Shown here: in pieces, positions 49,861 through 60,830 of the stretch
Layout: each line of letters opens with the position of its first letter
Position numbering within the stretch: position 1 is the stretch's first letter
NCBI GenBank assembly: GCA_937973965.1
Contig: CALJJQ010000013.1
Span: 1-64,000, forward strand
DNA: 64,000 nt
Direction: 5' to 3'
DNA from: an uncultured Calothrix sp.
GTDB lineage: Bacteria; Cyanobacteriota; Cyanobacteriia; Cyanobacteriales; Nostocaceae
Notes under the pieces: generated by a model
Told to the model about the DNA's origin: nothing
Seen by the model: only the letters and a program-made list of their open reading frames with translations
Databases searched by the model: none
Program-made: the position numbers and the translations under genes

Positions 49861-52296
49861 TCAACTGCGCAAGGTGACACCAAATTTTTCCACAAGGGAT
49901 TCGCGAACTTTTTCCATGATTGGATCTACTTCGGTGTCGGTGAGGGTGCGATCGCTTGCTCGATAAATTAGTCGAAAAGCAAGACTACGTTGTCCTTGGG
50001 GGACGTTTTCACCGCGATATTCGTCGAAGACTTGGACGGATTCCAATAGTCCTTTACCAGCTTTGGCGATCGCTCGTTCAATTTCAGTAACGGTGTATTT
50101 TGTGGGGATGAAAAAGGCAATGTCCCGGTCGGATGCGGGGTAGGTTGAGTAGTTTTGGAAACGGGGAACGAGAATTTCGTCCTTGTCTAGGGCATTAAAT
50201 AGTACTTCTAAATCGAGTTGGAATACGTAGACGGCATCGGGTAAATCCCTTTGTTGCCGTAGTTGGGGGTGGAGTTGACCAAAGGTTCCCAGCCGTTCCC
50301 CACCAATCCAGAGGGAAGCGGTACGACCGGGGTGTAAGCGACTGTCTCGGTGGTCGGGTTGGTATTCAACGCTAATTCCTAGTTGGGTAAATACACTTTC
50401 GAGGATGCCTTTGGCTTCATACCAGGTCATGGGTTTATCTTTTCCACCCCGTGACCATTTACCGACGGTGGTATCACCACCGAGAATCCCTGCAATGGTT
50501 TCGGCTTCGTGTAAACCGTCTTCATCTTGCCAGAAAATCTGCCCGATTTCAAATCCGTTGAGGGCGGCCTTTGCCTGTTCCAGGTTATACTGAAAAGCGT
50601 CGATGAGACCGGAAATTAAATCGGTACGCAGGGCGGAATATTCGGCAAATAGGGGATTACTCAGTGCCACCTGTCGCTCTTCCCCTGGTTTCACAAGGGA
50701 ATAGTGGATTAATTCGGTTAATCCCGCAGCTCGCATGGCAGCGCGGAGACGACGCAATATTTCCTGTTCAAAGGGTAAATATCCAGCTTCTGCGGTTTCG
50801 GGTAGGGTATCACAGAAGTTATCGTAGCCGTAGAGCCGGGCTACTTCTTCAATTAAATCGATTTCCCGCTCCAAATCTCGATAGCGGTAGGGGGGAACGG
50901 TGACATTCCAACTATAATTTTCTGCGGGTGTAAGTTGACACCCTAGGGCCGTCAGGCTGCGTTCTACATCGGCGGCAGTTAACTCACCTGTTTGTTTGCC
51001 TAGATTAACGGGTCCAAGTACCTCATTCACACGCTGGAGACGGAGATGAACTGTGCGGCTCCAATTAGCTGGGTCGGGACGGGTATCCTCTTGGCTTTGG
51101 GTGATAATTGTACCACCTGTGAGTTCGGTAATTAGGGAGAGGGCACGCCGGGTAGCTATTTCTAAACCAGCAAAATTTACCCCTCGTTCGTAGCGAGAAG
51201 AGGCTTCGCTGCGTAAACCGACACTGCGGGAGGAACGGCGAATGGCGACGTTATCAAATAGGGCGGCTTCGAGGATAATATTTTGGGTATTGTCCACCAC
51301 TTCGCTTTCTTCCCCCCCCATCACCCCTGCTAAAGCCACAGGTTTATCGTTAGCGGTAATTAGGAGACTTTGCTGGGAAAGGTTGCGAACTTGACCATCT
51401 AGGGTTTTCAAAGTTTCCCCCGGATGAGCAAAGCGCACACCAATAGTTAAATTTTCACTCCCGGCGATCGCTTGTAAGCGTTCCCGGTCAAAGGCGTGTA
51501 AAGGTTGTCCCCATTCCAATAATACGTAGTTGGTAATATCGACGATATTATTAATCGGACGCGTACCTGCTGCTCTTAAACGTTGTTGCAACCAATCGGG
51601 AGAAGGAGCAATTTTCACATTGGCGATCACAGTCCCAATATAGGCTGGACAAGCTTGTCTTTCTTTGATTTTAATACTTAAATTTCCTGTTTCTGGGGGT
51701 ACTACCACATCATCTGGTTCGGGAATAGTTAACCTTCCCCCCGTCAAAGCAGCCACTTCCCGCGCTACCCCAACCATTGACAGAGCGTCCGCACGGTTAG
51801 CAGTTGTGGTGACATCTAACACCACATCATCTAAACCTAGTAACGGACGGACATCTGTACCAACTTGTAAATCCTCCTGGGGGAAAATATGAATACCATC
51901 CACATCGGTCGGTAAACCCAACTCTTTGAGGGAACAAATCATCCCATTCGACTGCACACCCCGCAATTTTGCTGGTTTTATTTTCAGATCGATATTGGGT
52001 AAATATGTACCAACAGTTGCCACCGCCACAAAAATATCAGCTCGAACATTAGATGCACCGCAAACAATATTTTGGATTTCCCCCGTGCCAATATCAACTT
52101 GACAGACACTTAATTTATCAGCATTGGGATGCTGTTCCCGTTGCAGGACACGTCCCACCACCACACCATTAGCCCAAGTGCGTCTGTCCTCAATTTCCTC
52201 CACCTCAAACCCAGCCATTGTCAAGGTTTGCGCCAATTCTTCCGGAGTTAATTTTATTTCTACGAGTTCCTGTAACCAATTTAACGAAATACGCAT
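49861..52296 (-). CDS. pheT: Phenylalanyl-tRNA synthetase beta subunit
   Basis: 811 residues, full family length. Domain order: N-terminal B1 region ([14 protein letters not shown]), tRNA-binding OB domain ([21 protein letters not shown]), B3/4 editing domain ([21 protein letters not shown]), B5, the catalytic-like core and the C-terminal anticodon-binding FDX-ACB domain ([13 protein letters not shown] ending VREKF-type sequence). It works with the alpha subunit PheS, which is not in this window. Intact. Confidence 0.96.
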   Translation of the reverse strand: MRISLNWLQELVEIKLTPEELAQTLTMAGFEVEEIEDRRTWANGVVVGRVLQREQHPNADKLSVCQVDIGTGEIQNIVCGASNVRADIFVAVATVGTYLPNIDLKIKPAKLRGVQSNGMICSLKELGLPTDVDGIHIFPQEDLQVGTDVRPLLGLDDVVLDVTTTANRADALSMVGVAREVAALTGGRLTIPEPDDVVVPPETGNLSIKIKERQACPAYIGTVIANVKIAPSPDWLQQRLRAAGTRPINNIVDITNYVLLEWGQPLHAFDRERLQAIAGSENLTIGVRFAHPGETLKTLDGQVRNLSQQSLLITANDKPVALAGVMGGEESEVVDNTQNIILEAALFDNVAIRRSSRSVGLRSEASSRYERGVNFAGLEIATRRALSLITELTGGTIITQSQEDTRPDPANWSRTVHLRLQRVNEVLGPVNLGKQTGELTAADVERSLTALGCQLTPAENYSWNVTVPPYRYRDLEREIDLIEEVARLYGYDNFCDTLPETAEAGYLPFEQEILRRLRAAMRAAGLTELIHYSLVKPGEERQVALSNPLFAEYSALRTDLISGLIDAFQYNLEQAKAALNGFEIGQIFWQDEDGLHEAETIAGILGGDTTVGKWSRGGKDKPMTWYEAKGILESVFTQLGISVEYQPDHRDSRLHPGRTASLWIGGERLGTFGQLHPQLRQQRDLPDAVYVFQLDLEVLFNALDKDEILVPRFQNYSTYPASDRDIAFFIPTKYTVTEIERAIAKAGKGLLESVQVFDEYRGENVPQGQRSLAFRLIYRASDRTLTDTEVDPIMEKVRESLVEKFGVTLRS

Positions 52297-52979
52297 GAAT
52301 TTTTAGCCTGCGTCTACTAAAACTCAAATCATAATGACCTGTCTATTCTAAGATGATTTGGGTCTGTGGAGGGAGCAGGAAATAAGGAATAGGGGTCGAG
52401 ATGCTCCCACTACAATTTTTTGGCGCTGTTGCATACAGATTATGAATTGAAAATTTTACCTTGTGTAGAGACGTAAATACTACGTACATACAATCATTTT
52501 GGTTTGATGACAAAATTCATGCCCAAATCCAGCAACGTCCATTTTTTACCCCCAGACCATCGGTGAGAAGCTAAGATGATTTTACTTTTGTCAATTAGAA
52601 ATTATGCTGAAATATCGAGGGAAAGTAGGTATAAAGTTAGTTATTGTACTGAAACTATGGGGCAAGAACGAATCATGGGTATCCAGATTAGGCGATCGCC
52701 TGCTCAAAAATTGTGTTTCTGACCCGATTTTCAGCAATATTTTCAGTACTATTACTTATTGACAAAAGGTATCCGACCTTGGCCTCTCACGAATGCCCCC
52801 AGACTATTACGTACTATTTAATCCAAAATCTCAAATTTAAAATCCCAAATATGAAAGATGTATCTGCAAAATCAGTCATCATAGGAAGAAGGTACTTGTT
52901 AAATTTTTGTAAAGCAAGTACAGCCCTAATTGCTTTGATGTGGATTTTCCCCGATATATCCGAGGAGAGAGAACAGACA
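52297..52979. other. Gap between pheT and msrB
   Basis: No independent gene recognised. An in-frame extension of msrB is open from 52713 and includes a possible Tat-like signal from the ATG at 52851 (see findings). A TAGAGACGTAAATACTACG palindrome lies near 52463. Confidence 0.4.
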
Positions 52980-53405
52980 ATGACTACTTCTAATGAAAAA
53001 TTTGCAGTGGAAAAAACTGAGGAAGAATGGCTCCAACAACTGACACCAGAACAGTTTCGGGTACTGCGCAAACACGGAACCGAAAGAGCTGGAACAAGTC
53101 CTTTAGATAAGTTGTACGAACCGGGAACCTATTCCTGTGCAGGATGTGGACAGCCGTTATTTTCATCAGAAACAAAATTTAATAGCGGTACAGGTTGGCC
53201 GAGTTTTTATCAACCCCTAGAAGGCGCGATCGCCACATCCATCGATAAAACTTTATTTATGACGAGGGTTGAGGTGCATTGTAGCCGTTGTGGTGGTCAT
53301 TTAGGTCATGTTTTTCGAGATGGTCCCGCACCGACTGGTTTACGTTATTGCATGAATGGGGTAGCCTTAAACTTTACGCCTGCTGAAGTAATTCGTAATT
53401 CGTAA
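52980..53405 (+). CDS. msrB: Peptide-methionine (R)-S-oxide reductase MsrB
   Basis: 141 residues from the ATG at 52980 (MTTSNEKFAVEKTEEEW...). Structural zinc cysteines occur as CAGC and CSRC; the catalytic region is RYCMNGVALNF with the nucleophilic Cys, preceded by GGHLGHVFRDG. It reduces methionine-R-sulfoxide in oxidised proteins. A GAGGAGAGAG Shine-Dalgarno-like run precedes this ATG. The frame is also open upstream, where an ATG at 52851 would add a hydrophobic leader with a GRRYLLNF twin-arginine-like motif. I favour the cytoplasmic start. Confidence 0.88.
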   Translation: MTTSNEKFAVEKTEEEWLQQLTPEQFRVLRKHGTERAGTSPLDKLYEPGTYSCAGCGQPLFSSETKFNSGTGWPSFYQPLEGAIATSIDKTLFMTRVEVHCSRCGGHLGHVFRDGPAPTGLRYCMNGVALNFTPAEVIRNS

Positions 53406-53472
53406 TTACGGAGAGGGCTTTGTTTACGAAGAGTAATCCGAAATCCGACAATCCAAAATCCCACAATCTCAA

Positions 53473-53501
53473 GTAGAGACGACCCATCGGGTCGTCTCTA
53501 C
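53473..53501. repeat. GAGACGACCC hairpin
   Basis: GTAGAGACGACCC and GGGTCGTCTCTAC form a perfect 13-bp stem with an ATC loop, between msrB and the DUF3352 gene. It is surrounded by repeated AAAATCCAAAATCCGAAATC tracts and may terminate msrB. Confidence 0.6.
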
Positions 53502-53560
53502 GGAAACCCAAAATCGAAAATCCGAAATCTAAAATCCAAAATCCAAAATCCGAAAATCCG

Positions 53561-55285
53561 ATGACTTTGCCCCTTGCGTCTGTTTCTAGCGAGAAAAAAA
53601 AGAAACCATCCCTATTACTGACATTTTCGGCGGTAGCAGTATTAATTACGGGTGGGATTGCGGCTGTGTGGTTCTTTACCCAGGGTAAACCATTAGGGCG
53701 ATCACTACCTACTGGTGCAACTGTGATTCCCCAGGATGCGGTATTTACGGTGTCACTGACAACCGATGTCCAGCAGTGGGATAGTTTACGGGAATTTGGG
53801 ACAAAACAATTACAAACGGAATTGGATCGTAATTTAATTGCTCTGCGCGATCGCTTTTTATCCCGCTATGGTTTTGATTTTCAACAACATGTTCAACCTT
53901 GGGTGGGGGATGGAGTCACTTTTGCTGTGCTTGCACCACAAAAATCTCCGGAAGGTTCTTCTCCCTCAACCAATGACACTGCTATAAATCCCCAACCCTT
54001 GCTGGTGGTATTACCCATCAAAAATCCCCAAGCTGGGGGAAAAATTCTCACCCAAATGCAGACAGTATCGGCAAAGACTTGGCGCGATCGCACCTATGGG
54101 AATGTGACGATTAAAGAAGCCACAAACGAAAATGGGGAAGAATTAGTGATCGCGATTGTCGATGGAGGAAAACATCTGGTCATGAGCGATGAATCCCAGG
54201 CAATTAACCAGGTAATTGATGCCCAACAACAACAAACAACTATCAATAAATTACCGGGTTTTGCGGATAATTTTACCAAAATCGCTAGTTACCAACCCTT
54301 TGCTCAATTTTACCTGAATATACCATCCTCTGCCCAATTAATTGGTGGTTTACCCAACCGCCAACTACCGGCTCAAGTTTTAGGGCAATTACAAAATAAT
54401 CAGGGTTTGGTCGCTACTGTCTCGGTTGAACCGGAAGGAATTCGTCTCAAAGCCGCATCATGGCTCAAACCCAACAGTCGCAGAACCCTAGCAGTGGAAA
54501 ATAACGCTGCAACAATGGCCAAACGTGTTCCCGCACAAACTATGATGTTGTGGTCTGGAAGCAATCTGCGTCGCTTATGGACAGATTATGTCGCCACATC
54601 TAAGGGTAATTCCCTCGCACCCATCAACCCTGAGCAGTTGCGTAAAGACTTCAAATCCCTGACCAATTTAGAACTGGAACAAGATTTCTTGAGTTGGATG
54701 GGTGGTGAATTTGCCCTATCCATCGTCCCCGCTAGCTCCAACAACGATTTTCGCGCTGCCCTTTTATTTATGGTACAAGTTCGCGATCGCCCGAAAGCAG
54801 AAGCGGCGATGAAAAAGTTAGATGAGGCAATGAGTACTCAGTACCAATTAAAAATTGAAAAAACCACCGTTACCAATCAGGAACTCACCCGATGGTTTTC
54901 CCCTTTCGGTACACTCACCGCTAGTCATGGTTGGATGGATAATAACGTTAAATTTATCACAATGGGTGCGCCCATTACAGATATAATTCTTCCCGCAACC
55001 CCAAACCCCCTCGCCCAAACCTCCCTCTATCAAATGGCAGTCCCTTCTCCCTTCAACCCTGGTAACAGTAACTTTTTCCTCGATGTGGAACGCCTTGCCA
55101 AAAACTTCCCCCTTCCCCTCTTATTTCCTTACCAGCAAAGCCTGCTGGCTGCTACTAGTACCATCGGTATTTCCACTAGTATCAACGATAATCATAGTAT
55201 CCAATACGAAGCCCTAATTCGATTACGTAAAACCGATAAACCCTCCCCCTTAACAACACCAATAGAGACGCTTAAACCGGAGTAA
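53561..55285 (+). CDS. DUF3352 domain protein, membrane anchored
   Basis: 574 residues. A basic N-terminus (SSEKKKKPS) leads into one transmembrane helix (residues ~18-40: LLLTFSAVAVLITGGIAAVW), and the remainder should be periplasmic or lumenal. The sequence SLPTGATVIPQDAVFTVSLTTD and the WMGGEFALSIVP block match my recollection of DUF3352, a family common in cyanobacteria with no assigned function. No catalytic motif is evident. Confidence 0.8.
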   Translation: MTLPLASVSSEKKKKPSLLLTFSAVAVLITGGIAAVWFFTQGKPLGRSLPTGATVIPQDAVFTVSLTTDVQQWDSLREFGTKQLQTELDRNLIALRDRFLSRYGFDFQQHVQPWVGDGVTFAVLAPQKSPEGSSPSTNDTAINPQPLLVVLPIKNPQAGGKILTQMQTVSAKTWRDRTYGNVTIKEATNENGEELVIAIVDGGKHLVMSDESQAINQVIDAQQQQTTINKLPGFADNFTKIASYQPFAQFYLNIPSSAQLIGGLPNRQLPAQVLGQLQNNQGLVATVSVEPEGIRLKAASWLKPNSRRTLAVENNAATMAKRVPAQTMMLWSGSNLRRLWTDYVATSKGNSLAPINPEQLRKDFKSLTNLELEQDFLSWMGGEFALSIVPASSNNDFRAALLFMVQVRDRPKAEAAMKKLDEAMSTQYQLKIEKTTVTNQELTRWFSPFGTLTASHGWMDNNVKFITMGAPITDIILPATPNPLAQTSLYQMAVPSPFNPGNSNFFLDVERLAKNFPLPLLFPYQQSLLAATSTIGISTSINDNHSIQYEALIRLRKTDKPSPLTTPIETLKPE

Positions 55286-55328
55286 CTCGGTGTAAATTTA
55301 GTTGCTGGTAGTGCTTTATATCACAATA

Positions 55329-55534
55329 CGCTTGGTGTTAAAGATAACTGTAGGTTGGGTTGAGGCTTTGCATAGACTGTTGATTTTGTGGAAATTTACC
55401 CATCAGTTCACACAGTTTTTGTGATTTGTCCCGATGCTCCGCGTGGGGACGCATTCCACGAGGGCTACTGCCTCTACATTCTTCAACCCAACCTAGCCAA
55501 TAATCAGGCTTTTAAGTCTCACTGAACTGTATTG
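55329..55534 (+). repeat. 210-bp MITE-like repeat, copy 3 (most complete ends)
   Basis: Starts CAATACGCTTGGTG (CAATAC at 55325) and ends ACTGAACTGTATTG. The body matches 8131-8340 almost base for base and 41297-41443 in inverse. The ends can be read as imperfect inverted repeats resembling those of the small MITEs at 25730 and 39615. Confidence 0.8.
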
Positions 55535-55896
55535 CTTTATACTAAACTTTTTGGGACTAAAGTTCAACTACGAACCCACATTAGAACCCGCATTTTTAGT
55601 GTGTTCCAATCAAGCTTTTTTTGGGAATGGGAAGAGCGCGATATATCGCGTCTCTCCCTACTCCCTACTCCCTATGAGTTTTAGGGTTTTGTGAGAAATG
55701 CGGGTAAAGTCCAACTAGAAACCCCCATTTGAAGTGAGGTGGACTACTATCGCATAAATCACATGCATTTATCGCATCAAATATCTTGTTTTGTAACTAA
55801 TGTAACGAAATCACCTAGACAATAGGCAATATTATCTATCACACTCGTTCCATAAGGTAATTGTGAAGAATCGTTAGGAAACAGGGTTGATTGGGT
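55535..55896. other. Intergenic region upstream of narB
   Basis: Contains a GCGATATATCGCGTCTC palindrome near 55637, heptamer tracts and the TTTTAGGG...GCGGG repeat at 55673-55704. No canonical NtcA box (GTA-N8-TAC) was found by eye before narB. Confidence 0.5.
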
Positions 55897-58062
55897 GTGA
55901 GTGAAATTACAAAAACGCTGTGTCCCTATTGTGGGGTTGGATGTGGGTTGGAGGTGTTGGCTGTTCAACCGGATGTAATTGAGACGGAAGTAGGTAGTTT
56001 AATCGATAGGAATAATAATATCCGTTGGAAGGTACGGGGCGATCGCAATCATCCATCGAGTCAAGGGATGGTGTGTGTCAAGGGTGCGACGGTGACGGAA
56101 GCGTTGGATAAATCGCGGTTGTTGTATCCGATGGTACGGGATTCTCTGGATGGGGAGTTCCGACGGGTAGATTGGGATGGGGTTTTGGATTTGATGGTGT
56201 CCCGGATTCAGGATATCTGGGAAAATTTTGGTGCGGATGCTATCTGTATGTACGGTTCGGGACAGATGCAGACGGAGGATTATTATGTTGCGCAGAAGTT
56301 GTTAAAAGGCTGTTTGGGAACGAATAATTTTGATTCTAATTCCCGTTTGTGTATGTCGAGTGCGGTGAAGGGTTATCAGCTTTCTTTGGGGTCGGATGGT
56401 CCACCCTGTTGTTATGATGACCTAGAATTGGCAGATTTAGTGGTGATTATCGGTTCTAATACGGCTGAGTGTCATCCGATTGTATTTAACCGTTTACAGA
56501 AATACCGCAAAAAGCATCCCCAGTCTAAGTTAGTGGTTGTTGATCCCCGGTGTACGGAAACGGCGAAGGTTGCGGATTTACATTTATCTCTGCGTCCCGG
56601 TACGGATATTGATTTGTTGAATGGGATTGCCTATTTTTTATTGCAGTGGGGTTGTATTGATGCAGAGTTTATTGCTGATGCCACGAATAATTTTCCTGGA
56701 TATGCCCAGTTAGTACAGTTTTATACTCCTGATTTGGTAACGCAACGTTGTGGAATTTCCCTGGAAGCTCTGCAAAGGACGGCGAAATACTGGGCTGAGG
56801 CGAAAAATGTCCTATCGATGTGGTCGATGGGGGTAAATCAATCCAGTGAGGGGACAGCTAAGGTCAACAGTATTATAAATTTACATTTGTTAACAGGGCA
56901 GATTGGTAAACCTGGTGCGGGACCTTTTTCCTTGACGGGACAACCAAATGCGATGGGGGGTCGAGAAAGTGGGGGATTAGCCCAGTTACTGCCAGGTTAT
57001 CGCACTGTAACCAATCCTGTCCATCGCCAGCAGGTGGAAGAATTTTGGCAATTACCACCGGGAAGTATTAGCTCACAACCGGGACGGACTGCTTGGGATA
57101 TAATTACGGGTTTGGAACAGGGAGAGGTAAAATTACTGTGGATAGTGGCAACTAATCCGGCGGTGAGTTTACCCAATTTACAACGCGCTCAAGCTGCTCT
57201 AGCGAAATCTCCCCTGACAATTTACCAGGATGCCTATTATCCCACGGAAACCTCCGCCTATGCCCATATTTTACTACCAGCTGCCCAGTGGGGGGAAAAA
57301 ACGGGGACGATGACCAATTCGGAACGATTTGTCACCCTCTGTCCAGCCTTTCGTCAACCACCAGGTGAAGCACGTCCCGATTGGCAGATTTTTGCCGAGG
57401 TGGGGAAAAGGTTAGGATTTGCGGACAAATTCACCTTTGAGGATGCAGGGAGTGTGCATCGGGAATTTGTGCAGTTGACGCGGGGAAAGGTTTGTGAAAT
57501 GACGGAAATTAGTCATGAACGGTTAGCGGAAACGGGACCGATTCAATGGGGAGGAAAAAGGTTGTATACTAATGCCCTATTCCCTACAGATAATGGACGG
57601 GCTAATTTTGTTCCCAGACATGCGCAGGGACTAGCTGAACCTCCAAATCTGGAATATCCCTTCGTCTTGACCACAGGAAGATTATACGGCCATTGGCACA
57701 CCCAAACCCGCACTGGACGCATTGACAAGATTCAGAAAATGTATCCCCAACCCTGGATGGAAATTCATCCCCATGATGCCGTTGAATTGGGGGTGATAGA
57801 TGGTACAGTAGTGGAAGTGCGATCGCAACATGGAAGTGCCCAGTTTCCCGCCAAAATCACCCGCAATATCTTGCCGGGTGTGGTGTTTATTCCCATGCAT
57901 TGGGGTAAACTTTGGGGGGAAAATACCGAAGCGAATGCCCTTACCCACCCTCAAGCCTGTCCAGAATCGCAACAACCGGAACTCAAAGCCTGTGCAGTCC
58001 AACTTGTACCGATAATTGAAAAAACGCTCATAGAGGAATATCAACTCCAATCCTCCCAATGA
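55897..58062 (+). CDS. narB: Ferredoxin-dependent assimilatory nitrate reductase NarB
   Basis: About 721 residues from a GTG at 55897 (a TTG at 55891 is also in frame). The N-terminal [4Fe-4S] cysteines are CPYCGVGC...CVKG, followed by the molybdopterin guanine dinucleotide-binding core, where the Mo-ligand Cys lies in SRLCMSSA. Length and the [17 protein letters not shown]-terminal cofactor-binding segment fit NarB, which reduces nitrate to nitrite with reduced ferredoxin. Formate dehydrogenase-type relatives are less likely because selenocysteine and NAD modules are absent. nirA and nrt genes are not in the window, so narB is detached from the usual nitrate operon here. Confidence 0.88.
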   Translation: MSEITKTLCPYCGVGCGLEVLAVQPDVIETEVGSLIDRNNNIRWKVRGDRNHPSSQGMVCVKGATVTEALDKSRLLYPMVRDSLDGEFRRVDWDGVLDLMVSRIQDIWENFGADAICMYGSGQMQTEDYYVAQKLLKGCLGTNNFDSNSRLCMSSAVKGYQLSLGSDGPPCCYDDLELADLVVIIGSNTAECHPIVFNRLQKYRKKHPQSKLVVVDPRCTETAKVADLHLSLRPGTDIDLLNGIAYFLLQWGCIDAEFIADATNNFPGYAQLVQFYTPDLVTQRCGISLEALQRTAKYWAEAKNVLSMWSMGVNQSSEGTAKVNSIINLHLLTGQIGKPGAGPFSLTGQPNAMGGRESGGLAQLLPGYRTVTNPVHRQQVEEFWQLPPGSISSQPGRTAWDIITGLEQGEVKLLWIVATNPAVSLPNLQRAQAALAKSPLTIYQDAYYPTETSAYAHILLPAAQWGEKTGTMTNSERFVTLCPAFRQPPGEARPDWQIFAEVGKRLGFADKFTFEDAGSVHREFVQLTRGKVCEMTEISHERLAETGPIQWGGKRLYTNALFPTDNGRANFVPRHAQGLAEPPNLEYPFVLTTGRLYGHWHTQTRTGRIDKIQKMYPQPWMEIHPHDAVELGVIDGTVVEVRSQHGSAQFPAKITRNILPGVVFIPMHWGKLWGENTEANALTHPQACPESQQPELKACAVQLVPIIEKTLIEEYQLQSSQ

Positions 58063-58202
58063 TAAGCTGCTAGGGGTAAAGCCTGATTTCTCTTGATTAG
58101 GGGGTGAGTGTTGAGTCAAGGTTTGATTCTCCTACTACTCCTTACTCCCTAATCCCCACAAGTTTTAGGGGTCTATGAGAAATGCGGGAAAGGCTATGAG
58201 GG

Positions 58203-58661
58203 ATGGGAAGAATGTGGAAACGTTTCCGAAATGTCATGAAAGACGATAACTTTACTCGTTTACTTGGAAGTTTAGAAGTGCTGATTGCAAAAGTTTTGGC
58301 AGTGATGATGGTGGGTATTATTATCTATGCCACCGGGGATTTAATTGTATTTATTTTTCGAGAAGTTTTCACCACCCAGTACGGTACTTTTTATCAAAAA
58401 CTATTCCAATTATTCGGCTTATTTCTGAATCTTTTAATCGCCTTAGAAATTCTCGAAAATATCACTGGATATCTCAAAAAACACGTTATCCAAGTTGAAT
58501 TAGTAATTACCACTTCCCTAATTGCCGTCGCTCGTAAAATTATTATCCTCGACCTGGGAAAAACAGAAGGGATGAAAATCACAGGTTTAGCGATCGCAAT
58601 TTTAGCCCTGTCGATTAGTTATTTAATTATCCACAGCAATAACGCTAAACATTCTAGTTAG
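58203..58661 (+). CDS. PsiE-family membrane protein
   Basis: 152 residues with four predicted transmembrane helices (LEVLIAKVLAVMMVGIIIYA, the FGLFLNLLIALEILENI region, VELVITTSLIAVARKIIIL and ITGLAIAILALSISYLII). Helix order and the LEVLENITGYLKKH-like motif fit the phosphate-starvation-inducible PsiE family. The role is unknown and no Pho box was recognised. The next ATG (58212) is an equally good start. Confidence 0.75.
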   Translation: MGRMWKRFRNVMKDDNFTRLLGSLEVLIAKVLAVMMVGIIIYATGDLIVFIFREVFTTQYGTFYQKLFQLFGLFLNLLIALEILENITGYLKKHVIQVELVITTSLIAVARKIIILDLGKTEGMKITGLAIAILALSISYLIIHSNNAKHSS

Positions 58662-58826
58662 GGGAAAAAGTATCAGAGATAACAGTAATTCCATTCTGCT
58701 TGCTAAAAATGTAATCCCATCACAATATTTACAAATTAACATCAATCAAATAGACGATCTAACGCTATATTTATGGTAAACGTACATAGCTAATCCCTAT
58801 TTGTACCGAAACGATTAACTGGGGCA

Positions 58827-59192
58827 ATGGAAATTACAGATAGCGATCGCACAGCAATTAGATTTGTAATTGAACAACAACTCCATGCTTTTCAGCATGA
58901 TAACGCAGATCAGGCTTTTGCATTTGCCAGTCCAGCCATCCAAGCCCAATTTCGCAACCCTCAAACCTTCATGCGCATGGTGAAATCTGGCTATGCACCC
59001 GTTTACCGTCCCCGTTCAGTCATTTTTGAAGGTATCACCACCATCGAAGGTAACATTACCCAAATACTTTTACTCCTTTCACCCAACGGAAAACCCGTTC
59101 GGGGTCTGTATTTAATGGAAAAGCAAGCTAATCAAACCTGGAAAATAAACGGTTGTGTGCTGATTCCCGTTGATGCTGATATCTTTGATTAA
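58827..59192 (+). CDS. DUF4864 domain protein
   Basis: A 121-residue soluble protein with an NTF2-like/SnoaL-like pattern: IRFVIEQQLHAFQHDNADQAFAFASPAIQAQF, then FMRMVKSGYAPVYRPRS, ending with TWKINGCVLIP. This matches DUF4864. Function unknown. It stops 2 bp before the following Uma2 gene, so the two are probably cotranscribed. Confidence 0.8.
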   Translation: MEITDSDRTAIRFVIEQQLHAFQHDNADQAFAFASPAIQAQFRNPQTFMRMVKSGYAPVYRPRSVIFEGITTIEGNITQILLLLSPNGKPVRGLYLMEKQANQTWKINGCVLIPVDADIFD

Positions 59193-59194
59193 GT

Positions 59195-59809
59195 ATGACT
59201 CAATCCCCTACCAAAATTGTCACCTATGAAGAATTTATCCAGTGGCTACCCAACGACGGTAAACGCTACGAATTACATGATGGAGTAATCGTTGAGATGT
59301 CACAGCCAACTGGAAAACACGAGAAAGTGACAAGTTTTCTCACCCTAGAGTTAGCTGTGCAAATTCGGAATTTGGCACTTCCCTTTCTTCTTCCCAAAAC
59401 AGCATTAGTTAAACCCCCCCAAAGAAATTCTGGATATTTCCCCGATGTTTTATTAGTAAATCCGGAGAATCTGGTCAATGAACCTTTATGGGAAACCCAA
59501 TCAACCCTAATTCAAGGAATATCAATTCCCTTGATTATTGAAGTTGTCTCTAGTAATTGGCGAGATGACTATCATAAAAAATTTGCTGATTATGAAGAGA
59601 TGGGAATTCCTGAATATTGGATTACTGATTTTGCTGCACTCGGTGGACGGGATTTAATCGGTAATCCCAAGCAACCCACCCTCTTTATTTGTAATTTAGA
59701 AGATGGGGAATACGTGAAAAAAGCCTTTCGAGGTGATGAACCAATCATTTCTCAGACTTTCCCCCAACTCAATCTCACTGCACAACAGATTTTTGATGCT
59801 GCTGTTTAA
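59195..59809 (+). CDS. Uma2 family (DUF820) endonuclease-like protein
   Basis: 204 residues. Core motifs: YELHDGVIVEMSQP, the YFPDVLLVNPENL strand, PLIIEVVSSNWRDDYHKKFADYEEMGIPEYWITD with the PD-(D/E)xK-type Glu and Lys. The second Uma2 gene of the window; it is more divergent from the one at 48001 than expected for a recent duplicate. Confidence 0.87.
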   Translation: MTQSPTKIVTYEEFIQWLPNDGKRYELHDGVIVEMSQPTGKHEKVTSFLTLELAVQIRNLALPFLLPKTALVKPPQRNSGYFPDVLLVNPENLVNEPLWETQSTLIQGISIPLIIEVVSSNWRDDYHKKFADYEEMGIPEYWITDFAALGGRDLIGNPKQPTLFICNLEDGEYVKKAFRGDEPIISQTFPQLNLTAQQIFDAAV

Positions 59810-59901
59810 TTTCTTCATCCAGTAAAATCTATAATAAAAATTTAGTAGGTAGGTGGAATTAAATATAAAACCGCAACGCAACCGTTCATTCGTCTCAAAA
59901 C

Positions 59902-59921
59902 AGACGCGATATATCGCGTCT
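59902..59921. repeat. Perfect 20-bp palindrome AGACGCGATA/TATCGCGTCT
   Basis: A compact member of the GAGACG palindrome family, placed between convergent Uma2 and TspO-like genes. Confidence 0.7.
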
Positions 59922-59969
59922 CTACTCCCTGATCTCAACTACAATTTTAACTTGTACATATTGCCCAAT

Positions 59970-60767
59970 TTATGGGGAACTGCGGGAATCCAGAACTGGT
60001 CTTGGCTGGTCAGGAATAAATATTCTTAGTAACAGAGCGATCGCACAGGCACAGGCAGTGACGAAAATGACTGGTATACTAAAATGACGAACAGCGATCG
60101 CAATTAATGCCCAAATAACTACACCTGCATAGGCTGCATCGTAACGACATACTCGCACCAAATCCCCTAAAAAGGTGGCAATCAGCAACATGACAACGGT
60201 GATAATTTGGGGAACACCAAAACCATCCCAGTTGAGGGAATATAAAGTACAAGCTACATTCACAATGGTCGCAACGCTAATCCAACCCAGATAAATAGCG
60301 ATGGGAATATTCACACACCACTTGCGAATGCGATCTACAGGTTCCACATTAATTTTCAGTGCTTGATAGGCTGCAATTAAGGGCACTAAAATCAATAGCA
60401 TCGCCAATAATGATAAAACAAATTGACGCAGTAAAAACAGATAAACCCAAGCAATTTGTGCAAGGGATGCAAAGGTAATTAAATAACCTGCCGTATTGAA
60501 AGCAGGATTTTGCCGTTGACGGGGTAGTAGTTGATAGATAGCAAAGGCAAACAAACCCAGATAAATTAATCCCCAGATAGCAAAGGCATAATTGGCTGGG
60601 ATAATTAATACATCTTTGAATAACCTATTAGAAATTTCCCCAATCGTTTCCCCTCCCAGGGGAAAAATATTGGAAATGATATTAATCACAAATGCACCAA
60701 CTATCGCCACCAGGGTGATTATTTGGCGGATAATTCCCGGAAGTTGCCGTGATGAAGATGTTTCCAT
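59970..60767 (-). CDS. TspO/MBR-like (tryptophan-rich sensory) membrane protein
   Basis: 265 residues with seven or more hydrophobic helices. The segment PANYAFAIWGLIYLGLFAFAIYQLLP resembles the TspO/MBR signature, and similar cyanobacterial proteins are commonly named tryptophan-rich sensory protein. At ~265 residues it is longer than classical TspO (~160), with extra helices at the C-terminus. A substrate cannot be inferred. Confidence 0.65.
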   Translation of the reverse strand: METSSSRQLPGIIRQIITLVAIVGAFVINIISNIFPLGGETIGEISNRLFKDVLIIPANYAFAIWGLIYLGLFAFAIYQLLPRQRQNPAFNTAGYLITFASLAQIAWVYLFLLRQFVLSLLAMLLILVPLIAAYQALKINVEPVDRIRKWCVNIPIAIYLGWISVATIVNVACTLYSLNWDGFGVPQIITVVMLLIATFLGDLVRVCRYDAAYAGVVIWALIAIAVRHFSIPVIFVTACACAIALLLRIFIPDQPRPVLDSRSSP

Positions 60768-60830
60768 ATTAACTTTTTGGGTGAATTGAATTTATTATCC
60801 TCTATATCCTAGGATAACTAATTTACCCAG

